Of a stretch of 64,000 nucleotides of DNA, positions 10,900 through 22,294 are shown piece by piece (within the stretch, counting starts at the first letter, position 1; every line of letters begins with the position of its first letter). The notes under the pieces are model-generated. The model was not told where the DNA came from. It did not search any database and was given only the letters and a program-made list of their open reading frames with translations. Source of the stretch: Euborellia annulipes (taxonomy: Eukaryota; Arthropoda; Insecta; Dermaptera; Anisolabididae); contig JAKCPI010007829.1 of the NCBI GenBank assembly GCA_023213315.1, forward strand, positions 62,001 through 126,000, given 5' to 3'. The translations under genes were made by a program, and so were the position numbers.

Positions 10900-11861
10900 T
10901 TTATATAACAAATAATTATTTTAAGCATTCAAGTCCATTTTGGCGAAAATATAATTATGATATCTTTAGTAAATATTAAAATTTTTCTTAGTAATTATAC
11001 TCTTTTTTTATCAGATATTATATTACTTTCAGGTAGTAATCAGAGTTTTAAAAAGTTTATTTATTCACAATTTTTAAATTTAATAAAAGTTTAGGCCCTA
11101 TAGCCTCTGGTTAAGATATAAGAAATACAAAAAAAAAAGAAAATTATCTAGATAGATCGAAGATGAAAATTAAATTTAAATAATAAGTGAAAGTACTTTT
11201 TTAAAGTAGACAGGCCTGCTACTACTTTAAGGATAAAAAAATCATTTTTATTAAAATTCAATCACAAATCATCATATTCTAATGGATATATAAAAACTAT
11301 AGTTTTTTGTTTTGTTTTTGTTTTCAATTAGAAAATTTAAATTTTTTATTACAATCATTGATTTATTCAACTAAGTTTGAAATTATTTAATTTTAACGTT
11401 GGCTCTAGTTGAAACACTATGCTTTAATAGGAGAATTAAATTCAAGTATGATACACAAAGTTTTTTTTTGTTTCAATGATTTTATTTATTTAAAATTCTC
11501 CTATTAAGTTTGAAATACTTTTTCAACTTTATATTTAAGTAAGTTCTTGGTTCATTTTCTTCTTTTAACCCAGAGCCTAAAAAATAAAAAAAAAAATAAG
11601 CACCCAAAAGCACCTTTAGAAAATATCTCTAAAAATATTGAAAAAAAAAAAAACTAATTAAATCCGTCAAGTAGTGCATTACACCCACAAATTAAATCTC
11701 ATAATTAATATTCTATAATTAATCATATATCTAGATTGGGATTAAAATAATTTTAATTAAATTAAAATTAATTATAAATTGCAAAATAAGATAATATTTA
11801 CAATTTAGTTTACAATATAAGACTGTAAATAACCGCGAAAATTTAAAATAAAAAAAAATTA
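10900..11861. other. no gene recognised
   Basis: Very AT-rich. The segment near 11395-11460 (GTTGGCTCTAGTTGAAACAC) recurs in IQCA1 intron 3 near 40110, marking a low-copy repeat. Confidence 0.45.
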
Positions 11862-12666
11862 CTTTTTCTTGCCTCTCTATATGTTAATATATGGACCCTG
11901 TTACGCATTAGTGTGTCAAGCGCCAGCTACCGAGTTTTGAGAAAATTAACATTAGAAGTTTTTTTTGTTTTCATTGGATTATATATATTTTTTTTGTCAA
12001 TTGTGCAAGTAACATTAAATATAAATTTTTTTTAGGACATATTTCATAAAAAATACTATTAACTATAGCATTTGAAACAATATTCCGTGCTTATTTCAAT
12101 TTTTAATTTTTTTTTGGCGCCTGACACACTAATGCATAACAGGGTCCATATAAGGTAAGAGAAAGTATTGGTTTCACGTCAAAAATTCAAAAATTCGAGA
12201 TTTTGATGATGAAAAGTGGTTTTCTCGACCCTGGTCTGTCTGTGAGTCTGTGAACAAAATATCTCAAGAACAAAAAGATCTAGGAGATTTATATTTAAGT
12301 ATTTGTGACGTAACACGAAGCTTTTGAACAAAATTGGCCAAAGAGTACTAGTACTTAACTGATGCACTTTTTTAATTTTTTTCCGATTTTCTCAAAATTA
12401 GCTTAAACGATTTTTTTTTTAAATTCAAAAATCAATTTTTTTTTAGATGCTCTTTCAAATGTATATTCTCATTTTGCCATTGAAATCTTCTGAAGACCAC
12501 TTTACTCTTGAACTTCATAGGAAAAAGAGGAGAAATGGATGAAAAAATATAAATATTTTCTCATGTTTTTTAATTTTAATAAATCGGCGGAAACTAAATA
12601 AATCTGGTGTGACAAGCACAGAACACAACTTTTGATTACCGAAAGTGCGACCAGTCACACCAGATT
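11862..12666 (+). repeat. family A repeat, split by a family E MITE
   Basis: The terminal CTTTTTCTTGCC hairpin is opened at its central TA by the 11890-12150 MITE. The body follows (AGAGTACTAGTAC, GATGCTCTTTCAAATGTATA) and it ends at the 3' hairpin GTCACACCAGA. Confidence 0.75.
11890..12150. mobile_element. TA-flanked MITE, family E, nested in family A
   Basis: TATGGACCCTG to GGTCCATA, flanked by TA. The A-repeat hairpin sequence resumes directly on both sides, giving a clear insertion order. Confidence 0.82.
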
Positions 12667-13316
12667 TTTTATTCAATGATCAGTAGGCCTTCATGTAAAT
12701 CCAGTGATTTTTTGTTAATGATAGTGGCAATGGTTAATTAAATTAAATGCAATTCACTGAGGCACATCTCCTGACTCTCTGCCCACCCAGCCTAGAAAAC
12801 AAACGCGTGCTAAAACAGGAACAAAAGATTAATTGATAAATATACAAACACAAGCAACAAGTGTTGTTTTATTGCTCTTTTAACATGCATACTAAATACC
12901 TGAGTGTGTGTGTGTGTGTGTTTATTAAGTCATAGATAGATAGATAGATAGGTGTAGACTCACACACACACACACACACACACATACACTCGTTCATTTC
13001 AAAATATTCATTCCTTCGAGCTATGACATTTCTTTCTTTCCCACTCTCTCTTAAAAGCAAACATGATATGTTGATTTATTGAAATGTCCTCTCTCCATTC
13101 ATACATTCATTCCTTATATAATAATATTGTTTTAATAGTTTTAATTAAAAACAATAGTTGTCCTTAGATAAATAAATAAGCAACAGTAGATGATATCATA
13201 ACCAACCACTCTCTATTTATTTATTTAGCTAGGCCTATTTTAAAATAAATACCTTCCGGATTAAATACTTAAATTAAATAAATTAACGTGTTAGGTCAAG
13301 TATAAGAAGAGAAAAA
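12667..13316. other. no gene; microsatellites
   Basis: (GT)n at 12903-12920, TAGA repeats near 12934-12950 and (CA)n at 12961-12985. The remainder is AT-rich and featureless. Confidence 0.6.
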
Positions 13317-13508
13317 AAATCTGGTGTGACTGGTCGCACAGCAGACCCTTCGGCAAGAGAAAGTTGTGTACTGTGCTTGTCACACCTGATTATTTGTGTT
13401 GAGATATATTTACTTATATCCATCAAAATCTCGACATCGAATTTTTGACATGAATCCAATACTTTCTCACTATATATGTATATTAACATATAAAGAGGTA
13501 AGAGAAAG
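13317..13508 (-). repeat. family A repeat, internally deleted
   Basis: Minus strand. The 3' hairpin (ATCTGGTGTGACTGG..) joins almost directly to the 5' end (CTTTCTCTTACC), with the whole middle missing. Confidence 0.7.
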
Positions 13509-14221
13509 TAAACATGTTAAGTTTTTGTAGCTTGTATTTTCAATTTTCGTATATATTCTCCAACTACTCCTGGTGAGTTGAAACAACTAAACATCTATTC
13601 CTCAAATGGTAATTTATTTAAAAAGAGTTTAGTTTCACTCGGTTCGCCCTATTTGTTGTAATATTAATCCTGGGTCAAGTGAATTCAGTCATGAAATTAA
13701 TAAGAGAGGAGAGAGAGAGAGAGAAGGGAATAACACAAGACAAAGGAGGATAATAAATATCCCTTGAACTTTATGGGTGCGGTTGTTGTTGTTGTTGTTG
13801 TTGTTCTGCTTTGCGGTGGCCGGTAACTTATACATCAGCAGTTAAAGAGAGAGAGAGAGAGAGAGAGAGGGAGCTTCTTCTCTCTAATAAACTAGTGGCA
13901 AGCAAGAAGGAAGGTAGAGAGAGAGAGAGAACGTGTGGGCGCCGCGATGGCCGCCAGTACCCTCTAGGCACCCACAACAACAACAACAACAACATTCATG
14001 TCATTATTCAAGGCGGAGTCTCTTATCAATTGGCAACTGGTCTCTCTTTAAACGCCCTCTCTTATTACCTCTTAACCTCCATTTGTCATTTGATGTTTTA
14101 TAAATCCACATGACAAATTTGCTTAATAGTCTGTGACGTCATTATTTAATATTTATATCTATTATTAGGCGTTTTTTGATTATGCAGTAATAATATAGTG
14201 GGAGACAATTTTATCGTGTGA
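13509..14221. other. no gene; simple repeats
   Basis: (GTT)n at 13783-13806, (GA)n at 13847-13871 and (CAA)n at 13975-13994 around a small GC-richer segment (13930-13975). A 100-codon open frame here is driven by the simple repeats. Confidence 0.55.
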
Positions 14222-14229
14222 TATCGCAC

Positions 14230-14413
14230 CAGTGGCGGATCCAGAGGAGTTTATCGGGAGGGGGGGGGGGTGTTAGGAGGGATATCTGGTGGGACTGGTC
14301 GCACAGCATACAATTTTTTCTTTCTTTCAGTAATTTAAAGGTGCATGCTCTCTTTCTCAAATCTCGGGGGACGGAGGGTACTTACCCCCTTTACCCCCCT
14401 GTATCCGCCCTTG
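14230..14413. mobile_element. non-autonomous hAT element
   Basis: CAGTGGCGGATCC .. GTATCCGCCCTTG, flanked by TATCGCAC / TATAGCAC (7 of 8 identical). Same family as 10627-10885. Confidence 0.8.
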
Positions 14414-14579
14414 TATAGCACCCATACAAACATAGGCTATATGTATGAATACAGAGAAGAGACTGATTTCTTTTGGGGGGAGGACGAGAGGGTGGTTAAA
14501 AACTCAATTTATGTGATATGGAGGACAGCAGCCAGATAGGTAGCCTCTATTCAATAAAACAGACTCCTTTCAACAAAAC

Positions 14580-14610
14580 GTTTCGGCCAAATTTATTGCG
14601 CCATCCTCAG
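14580..14610 (-). ncRNA. hammerhead ribozyme-like motif
   Basis: Minus strand: CTGAGGA, stem II TGGCGCAATAAATTTGGCC, GAAAC-GTT. The sequence before the core (CTTTAACAA) pairs over about 8 bp, with one G-U, with TTGTTGAAAG after the cleavage triplet, giving a stem I. All conserved core positions are present. The mate at 18649-18653 retains only GAAAC. Confidence 0.7.
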
Positions 14611-16114
14611 TTGTTAAAGTTGTATAAAAAATATTTACATTGTTTTATGTTAATTGATACCTCAAATATTAAAAAATTATTTTTCCTTATTTCAAAAAAC
14701 TTACAGTCTTATGGTAAAATAGAGTTGTCATATGTGTTTTTTGTCATAAGCAAACATTCAATAAATTGCCTATGTATTACAACAATGTAAATATAACAAA
14801 AGTCTGTACGATGTTACACTGAAGAGAAAATTCGAAATGTCTTTGTTTAATAAAATTCATTCCTTTTTATATAAACTCTCTTACAAAATTTTTTAAGCGG
14901 ATTTAATATTTATATATAGACTATTTATTAGGGCTGGACGGTAATGGATTTTCATTACCGACCTCGATAATGGAAAAAAACCGGTTTTTCTCGAAAGTCG
15001 GTTTTTACCGAGTTTCGAGAAAAACCGGTTTTTACCGATCTTACGGTAAAAACCGAGTCGTTTTTTTACCGTAGGGCTGTTTTTATCGAATTTTTCTCGT
15101 TTTCCATATTTTTACTTGAATTTTCATCACTTTAATAAAATTATACACTTCACATATATACAGTAGCATTTCCAAGTGTAATTTTTATATTTCCTTTAAG
15201 GTCTTTTTCGCATCTAAAGCCATTTAGACCCCATCAGTAATAATTAATTAATTTAAAATGCTTGGTAGCCAATTCAATTGAAATACATTTTGCTCGCTTG
15301 TAATGGGAAGTGACCTCGGGACCTCAGGTACACCCACAAGATATGAACCCCAGGGAGAATATTTTTGAATATATTCCAAAAATCCTTTCAAAATAAGGGA
15401 TTTATGAAATAAGTATAATTATTAAAACTTTTTTAAATACGTACGTATTTAATAAAAAAATTTTAGACAAACATATTTGAAGAGACGCAAGAGTGAAAGG
15501 GAGAGGCTAAGGGAGGGGGTCCTTCTCTTCTCTTTCTCTCTCTCTCTCTCTCTACGATACTCAGCGGCGTGCAATAAAATTTATTATAAGCCTACATTTT
15601 ATAAACTTGGTTTTTTTTTCTGCTAAAAAAAATAAAAAGATAGATTTTTACCTATTGATATAAAAATTTAAATTTAATTAAATATAGTCTATTTAGATAA
15701 AATAAAAAATAGCCTATCATGATCTATATATCATTAAAATCAGAAAAAAATTTCCAATTTAATTAATCTAAGTAGACCTGAAAAAATTACAGATATTAAA
15801 TTTATTATTATAATTAATTTTATTATTTTTTTTATTATATTCGTTTCTCTCTTTTTTCTTTAATCGATTAAGAAAAATAATTTTTGCCCCGTGCAATTTT
15901 TGCAAAGCCCAACCCTTCTCCCCTTATATATGAGTTTTGAAAAAATTGGACCCCTCGGGTGCAAATTTGATGAAAATTGGAATTTAACCTCAGAGTAAGA
16001 CTATGATGAACTAAAAATGATCCCCGACCCCCCCTACTGAATTTTTTAGTTTTGAATAAATTCGCCCCCAATAGACAAAATTCGATGAAATTTTAAATGG
16101 AGGGGCTGCATCAT

Positions 16115-16380
16115 TTTGAGTTGATCATACTCTTTTAGATTCTACCCTGAGCTTAAATTCCAATTTTGATCAAATTTGCACTAGTGGGGGCCAAGTTATT
16201 CAAATCTCAAAATTAGGGGGGTCCGGGGTCATTTTGAGTTGATCATACTCTTTTAGATTCTACCCTGAGCTTAAATTCCAATTTTGATCAAATTTGCACT
16301 AGTGGGGTCCAAGTTATTCAAATCTCAAAAATAGGGGGGGTCCGGGGTCATTTTGAGTTGATCAGTCTATCTAAATATTC
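16115..16380. repeat. about 129-bp tandem repeat
   Basis: A unit with CATTTTGAGTTGATCATACT and CACTAGTGGGGTCCAAGTTA repeats two to three times. A related block at 17640-18050 has three further copies of about 131 bp with GGGTGGGGGGGG runs. Confidence 0.75.
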
Positions 16381-16534
16381 CCATAAGAAATAAGAGAAAG
16401 TAAAACAAATCTTGTATAAAGTCACTTCAGATTTCTTTTACTTTCTCTTTTTCATATTCAATTAAAAAAAAAAAAAAAATTTAAATTACACTTCTTAAAG
16501 CTAAAACTTGAAATCTTTCGATAAAATAGAGAAA

Positions 16535-16800
16535 TTACGGGTTTTACCGTGTCTCGAGAAAAGCAGATTTTTACTGAGTTTCGAGAAAAGCTTATTTTTA
16601 CCGAGTTTCGAGAAAAACCGGTTTTTACCGTGTCTCGAGAAAAGCAGATTTTTACCGAGGTTCGAGAAAAACCGGTTTTTACCGAGTTTCGAGAAAAACC
16701 GGTTTTTACCGTGTCTCGAGAAAAGCAGATTTTTACCGAGGTTCGAGAAAAACCGGTTTTTACCGAGTTTCGAGAAAAATCTGTTTTTACCACAGGCCGA
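16535..16800. repeat. 27-bp tandem array inside the hAT element
   Basis: About nine units related to TTTTTACCGAGTTTCGAGAA with alternate versions (GTGTCTCGAGAAAAGCAGAT). The period is a multiple of 3 and each unit is nearly palindromic, so long open frames appear on both strands; they are not genes. Related units occur at 14985-15060 and 18230-18370. Confidence 0.85.
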
Positions 16801-18894
16801 TGAAACTAAAAGTCATTTTTTTACCGTAGGGCTGTTTTTATCGAATTTTTCTCGTTTTCTTAAAATGCTTGGTCGCCAATTCATTTGAAATACCTTTTTC
16901 TCGCTTTAAATGGGAAACGAACCCGGAACACCTGGTACACTCACATTATATGAACTCAGGGAGAATATTTTTGAATACCAGTATATACCAAAAATCCTTT
17001 CAAAATAAGGGATTTATGAAATAAGTAGGTATATAATTATTAAAACTTTTTTAAATACGTATGTATTTAATAAAAAAATTTTAGACAAACATGCTTCAAG
17101 TGAGGGGAGAGTGGAAGGGAGGGAGGGCTAACACCATTTCGTTTCTTCTCTTTGTCTATCTTTCTCTTTCCGAAACTCAGTGGCGCGCAATAAAATTTAT
17201 TATAAGCCTACATTTTATAAACTTTGTTTTTTTTTACTGCTAAAAAAATAAAAAGATGAATATTTACCTATTGATATACAAATTTAATTTTAATTAAATA
17301 TAGCCTATTTAGATAAAATAAAAATAGCCTATCATATCTATATATCATTGAAATCAGAAAAAAATTTTCAATTTAATTAATCTACTTAGGCTTGAAAAAA
17401 TTACAAATATTAAATTTATTATGAGCCTATAATTAATTTTATTATTTTTATTATATTCGTTTCTCTCTTTTTTCTTTAATCAATGAAAAAATTGGACCCC
17501 TCGGGTGCAAATTAATGAAAATTGGAATTTAACCTCAGAGTAAGACTATGATGAACTAAAAATGATCCCCGACCCCCCCCCCCTTCCACAATTTTTGAGT
17601 TTTGAATTCGCCCCAATAGACAAAATTCGATGAAATTTGAAATGTAGGAGCTCATCATTTTCATTTGATCATAGTCTTTTAGATTCTACCCTGAGCTTAA
17701 ATTCCAATTTTCATCAAATTTGCACTAGTGGGGTCCAATTTATTCAAATCTCAAAAATTGGGGTGGGGGGGGGGCGTCCGGTATCAATTTGAGTTGATTA
17801 TAGCCTTTTATATACTACCCTGAGCTTAAATTCCAATTATCATCAAATTTGCACCAGTGGGGGCCAAGTTATTCAAATCTCAAAAACTGGGGTGGGGGGG
17901 GGGCGTCCGGTATCAATTTGAGTTGATTATAGCCTTTTATATACTACCCTGAGCTTAAATTCCAATTATCATCAAATTTGCACCAGTGGGGGCCAAGTTA
18001 TTCAAATCTCAAAATTAGGGGCGCCCGGGATCAATTTGAGTTGATCAGTCTACCTGAATATTCCCATACGAAATAAGAGAAAGTTAAACAAATTTTCTTG
18101 TATGAAGACACTTAAGATTTTTTTTTCTATTATAATTCAATAAAAAAAAAAATAAAAAGAATCTTAAATTACACTTCCTAAAACTGAATATAAGCTTGAA
18201 ATCAATTCGATAAAATAAAGAAAATACGGATTTTACCGTGTTTCGAGAAAAGCAGATTTTTACCGAGTTCGAGAAAAACCGGTTTTTACCGACTTTCGAG
18301 AAAAACCGGTTTTTACCGACTTTCGAGAAAAACCGGTTTTTACCGACTTTCGAGAAAAACCGGTTTTTACCGAATTAGAGGTTCGTTACCGCGTTTTCGG
18401 TAAAAAAATTTTACCGGTTTTTACCGGTAAACCGGTTTACCGTCCAGCCCTACTATTTATACTTTTATAATGAATTTTTTTATTAAAATTTATTTAAAAG
18501 AGAAATTCCATCACTCACAGACAAGAGAAGAAAAATTTATTTGATTCAAAAAATTTTGTTTGTCTATAATATAAAAAAATTACTTCAAAAAACCTCTTGA
18601 CAAAAATTGTTTTTTATTTTTCAAAAGCAACAATCAACAAATTTGGCCGAAACGTTTTGTTGAAAGGAGTCTGTTTTATTGAATAGAGGCTACCTATCTG
18701 GCTGCTGTCCTCCATATCACATAAATTGACATCTCACAGCCACATCCCATCAATTGGTGGTTAAAAACTTTGGAAAATGGAAGGGGGTTATTATAATTTT
18801 ATATCTATTCCAAAGTAGTGACTGTGATGTAAATGGATAATTATAGGCAGGAGCAGTCAATAAAAAAGACTCTGCTGGTTCTAATCTTGGAGAC

Positions 18895-18928
18895 GTTTCG
18901 GTTCTTTTAATCTAAGAGGCATCTTCAG
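18895..18928 (-). ncRNA. hammerhead ribozyme-like motif
   Basis: Minus strand: CTGAAGA, stem II, GAAAC-GTC. Stem I: TCTAATCTAAGGA before the core can pair with TCCAAGATTAGA after GTC (8 bp, small internal loop, 3 bp), an arrangement typical of type I hammerheads. Confidence 0.72.
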
Positions 18929-18988
18929 TCCTTAGATTAGATATAATATTTTATTTTATATTATTTTATATTATATCTAATCTAAGGA

Positions 18989-19022
18989 CTGAAGATGGCT
19001 CTTATATTAAAAGAACTGAAAC
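18989..19022 (+). ncRNA. hammerhead ribozyme-like motif
   Basis: Plus strand mate of the preceding motif: CTGAAGA, stem II TGGCTCTTATATTAAAAGAA.., GAAAC-GTC. The same stem I pairing (TCTAATCT / AGATTAGA) is kept. Confidence 0.72.
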
Positions 19023-19207
19023 GTCTCCGAGATTAGAACCAGCAAACAGAGTTTTTTATTGACTGCTCCTGTCTATCCATTATTATAATTTTGCTCAGTG
19101 ACATTCATTTAAAGAGTGAACCACTTTAGGGTAACGTCTTATTAACGGTCAGAGATCTACATTTAATTTTGTATTCTATAATATATACAAAAAAATTTTA
19201 TATTTTA

Positions 19208-20127
19208 CTTTCTCTTACCTCTATATAGGTTAATATATATAGAGAGAAAGTATTGGATTCATGTCAAAAATTCGATGTCGTGATTTTGATGGATATACAC
19301 GTTTTGAGGTCCCCTGAATCCAAAAAAGTGGTTTTCAGCGACTCTTGGTCTGTCTGTCTGTCTGTCTGTGTGTGTGAGCAAAATAACTCAAGAACTAAAA
19401 GACCTAGGAGGTTGATGGTTTAGATTTAAGTTAGGCATCCCCATGGGACGTGACACGAAGCTTTTGAACAAAATCGACCAAAGAGTACTAGTACTTTACT
19501 GATGTACTTTTTTTCAGTTGCTTTCAATTTTCTCAAAATTCGCTTTAACGATTTTGATTAAAATTCAAAAATAAATTATTTTTTTTTAGATGCTTTTTAA
19601 AATGTATATTCTCATTTTTTTCTCAAAATTGTTTGAAGACCACTTTATTCTTGTACATCATAGGAAAGATAAGAAAAATGGTTGCCATGATAACAAAGTA
19701 TAAATATTTTTTCATGTTTATAAATTTTACTTCTGCCAACGTGCTTGGTCTAGTTGGTAGCGTGCCCACCATCTATACCGAACGTCGCGGGTACGGACCC
19801 CAGGCAGGCCGATTTTATTTGGATACCAAATGGCTTAAATAAGAATACCTGGACCCCAATAAATATATTAGGCCTATTCATAATAACGGTTATCGTAAAA
19901 AGTCTTCTACGGCCTAATTTGCCAAAAAGACTGTCTTTATGTGTGTGTGAATGTGATTGTGAATGGAAAAAAGTGTGAGTGTTTAATTCTGATTCTGATT
20001 CTGTGAATTCTGCGGAAACTAAATATATTTCAATACAAAAAATCTGGTGTAACAACCACTGTACATAACTTTCTCTTACCTTCTTTAATTGAAAGTTTTG
20101 TTCTGTGCTTGTTACAGCAATTTTTTT
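19208..20127 (+). repeat. family A repeat, split by a SINE
   Basis: CTTTCTCTTACC start preceded by TTTTA, body through GATGCTTTTTAAAATGTATA, interrupted by the S1 SINE at 19737-19985, then the 3' hairpin, which runs directly into an inverted family C segment. Confidence 0.72.
19737..19985 (+). mobile_element. SINE family S1
   Basis: Head GTGCTTGGTCTAGTTGGTAG (A box), B-box region GGGTACGGACCCC, body ATGGCTTAAATAAGAATACC, tail of GTGTGTGAATG and AT-rich end. Inserted into family A. Confidence 0.75.
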
Positions 20128-20263
20128 TTCCGAGATATATTTTGTTTCCCATAGCACCTTAGTTTCAAACTTGACCACTACCAATTCATAAGTAAAAAGT
20201 AAAATTGATTCAAAATTTCCATAGCCTCTGTGTATTTTAAATGTTGACTGCTTGAACTAATCT
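20128..20263 (-). repeat. family C fragment (left part, interrupted by LINE)
   Basis: TTTCCCATAGCACCTTAG and TTAAATGTTGACTGCTTGAA match the reverse complement of 23283-23330. The sequence resumes at about 21890 after the LINE (AAATAAACTCTGGTTATTTG), fixing the LINE as a later insertion. Confidence 0.65.
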
Positions 20264-20271
20264 TGCATATT

Positions 20272-21797
20272 TCACCCATTCAGTTTCTACAGTACTTGAA
20301 TCTCAAGGTCAGCTTGACTGTATTTATACAGATTTTTCCAAAGCCTTTGACAAGATTGACCATGAGATTCTATTAAATAAACTAGAATCGTTCTCCTTTT
20401 CTGACTCCTTTCTTTCCCTAATCAAATCCTATCTTCTTAATCGACGGTTCTACGTGCAGCTTAATGGGCACAAGTCCTCTTTTTATCTTGCTAGATCTGG
20501 TGTTCCCCAGGGCTCTACTCTTGGACCCAGGGCCGTAGCCAGAAAATAATTTCGGGGGGTGTTTGATTTGGTGGAACAGTAGAAAAACATAAAATCGTTT
20601 TAATAAAATAAATAAAATGGTGTTACTTATCATATATATTTATTAGAAAACCATTACCAGAATTTTGTTTGTAGTGATTGATTAACTATTATGTTGTGTA
20701 TAAGAACAAAGTAATACGGGCGCACTAAAATAAATATCTTTTTTTCTCCTAACACCGAAAACCTGTGAAACGAAAGAAGCTGCAGCAAGTTCGATAAGAA
20801 ATAACTTCGTTGAGAATCTTTCTACATAATATCTTTTTTTTATTTCGGGGGGGGATCAATCCCCCTTGATCCCCCCCTAGCTACGGCCTTGCTTGGACCA
20901 TTACTCTTTGTACTTTTCATCAATGACATTGTAGAGGTATTAAAATGTCAGAAACTGTTATTTGCTGATGATTTAAAAATCTTTCATCCAATTAAGAACT
21001 TAAACGATTGTCATTTTCTCCAGGAGAGTCTCAAGGGATTGTGGGACTGGTGTACTAATAACAAATTAGATCTTAATTTGAGCGAATGTAAAATTATGAC
21101 ATTTACAAACAAAATAACACCCATCGTATTTAATTACAATTTAAATAATGTCATATTAACTCGTGTTGATAGTGCTCGTGATCTCGGCGTGGTGTTTGAC
21201 TCCCGGCTAACCTTTGTTTCTCATATAGACGGCATGTGTGCCGATGCACACAAAATGCTAGGTTTCATTATCAGAAACACGCGGGATTTTTCCCAACTTA
21301 ATACCATCGCTGTGCTGTATCGCGCATATGTCGTCTCTAAGCTTGAGTACTGCGCCGTGGTTTGGAGTCCCATACATCAGGTACATATCAACAAAATTGA
21401 AAGAGTCAATAAAAAATTTTCCAAATACCTGTTTTACAAACAGCATGGGCAATACCCTGCTGATGACTCTTTCAATTACCTTACTCTCCTGGAGGAATAT
21501 GGCCTTGGGTGTCTTGGGGGTAGAAGAGAATCTATTCATATTCTCCACCTGTCAAAGCTTGCGCGTGGAACTGTGGATGATCCCAATTCCCTGGCCCTCC
21601 TTAACTTTCACACCCCTCTGAGGACTACTCGCGGATGTGACCTTTTTTATCTCCCACATTCAGATAATAATTTTTTTAAAAGATCCCCGCTACTTAGAAT
21701 GTGTGAACTTTATAATAACAAATATAAGCATATAGACCTTTTCTTCAAACCGCCTAAATCAGTGGATCAAATCTCTGAAAATAAGCCCGTCTCATGA
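20272..21797 (+). pseudogene. LINE ORF2 reverse transcriptase fragment, interrupted
   Basis: Two in-frame pieces, 20272-20527 and 20892-21797, separated by a 364-bp hAT plus its 8-bp duplication. Conserved motifs seen are SKAFDKIDH, SGVPQGS, LLFADDLKIF and the thumb-like LGVVFDSRLTFVSHI. The downstream piece is a 302-codon frame from a TTG codon (MLGPLLF if that TTG is read as a start), which is not a real initiation site. Confidence 0.85.
20528..20891. mobile_element. non-autonomous hAT element inside the LINE RT
   Basis: TIRs CAGGGCCGTAGC / CAAGGCCGTAGC (one mismatch), exact 8-bp duplication CTTGGACC at 20520-20527 and 20892-20899. Sub-terminal G/C runs. No coding capacity. Confidence 0.92.
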
Positions 21798-22294
21798 CCT
21801 GGTGCATGTTCTTGTTCCTGTTTGTACAATTGAATGTGTTCACTGTCCTGTAAATGGTTTACGGCTGTAGGACAGTTTTGGTAAATAAATAAATAAATGA
21901 AATAAACTCTGGTTATTTGTCAAAATTTTCATCAATTACCAGGCATGAGCAAAATCTTTTATTTAAAAAATTCAAAGGGGGATGAATCTCTCTGCTGGCT
22001 AGCAGAAAGTGAGCTTTGAAGGTAGGCCTCCTCTAACACGAGACTTTTTTTTAAACATTTGTATTCTGCCGTGGCTTAATGATTTTAATTGAATTTAATG
22101 ATCTTAATCGATCCATCGGCGCGCGCTGTCAGTTCAAATGTTAATTGAATTATGTAGAATAAGCAATTTGCCTTGAGGCTGGCAATTTATCATTTATATT
22201 TTTCTAAGACAGGTTTATTTATGAGTGAGATTGTACTGCCAAGTGTAATCACTAAATAAATAAATACAGCCTGTGTGTTGCCAATATTGCTTGC

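Larger units (their letters stand above)
14929..18452. mobile_element. large non-autonomous hAT-type element with internal arrays
   Basis: Ends TAGGGCTGGACGGTAA and TTACCGTCCAGCCCTA, flanked by an exact 8-bp duplication CTATTTAT (14921-14928, 18453-18460). The 3524-bp interior has no transposase. It holds 27-bp CGAGAAAAACCGGTTTTTAC-type arrays near both ends and in the middle, an internal direct duplication of about 1.6 kb, and blocks of about 130-bp tandem repeats. Confidence 0.82.
14508..18730. repeat. palindromic ribozyme unit opened by a 3.5-kb hAT
   Basis: Arms about 14508-14590 and 18641-18727 are reverse complements (GGAGGACAGCAGCCAGATAG and onward). The left arm continues into a full hammerhead-like motif. 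Without the hAT the arms are about 500 bases apart. Confidence 0.75.
18843..19075. repeat. palindrome with head-to-head ribozyme motifs
   Basis: Arms from GCAGGAGCAGTCAATAAAAA to its reverse complement near 19050-19075, about 100 bp each, with an AT-rich centre. A complete hammerhead-like core lies in each arm. Confidence 0.85.
20264..21899 (+). mobile_element. 5'-truncated Jockey-like LINE
   Basis: A partial ORF2 begins near 20272 (FTHSVSTVLESQGQ), includes CIYTDFSKAFDKIDHEILLN and SGVPQGSTLGP (RT domains 3-4), is interrupted by a hAT, and resumes LGPLLFVLFINDIVE with the FADD catalytic box (about 20964). The C-terminal region ends at the TGA of 21795-21797. A short 3' UTR ends in (AAATA)n repeats. 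The 5' half (endonuclease, RT start) is missing, so the copy is dead. Confidence 0.88.

Noticed and set aside
13811..14113. 100-codon frame rich in RERERE and NNNN
   Set aside because: Encoded by (GA)n and (CAA)n microsatellites.
16458..16888. Overlapping 84-126-codon open frames on both strands with repeated FREKPVFT-like units
   Set aside because: They arise from a palindromic 27-bp tandem array inside a hAT element; frames are open on both strands because the period is a multiple of three.
19750..20184. 144-codon minus-strand frame
   Set aside because: Runs through antisense SINE S1, a family A hairpin and family C sequence; no protein features.
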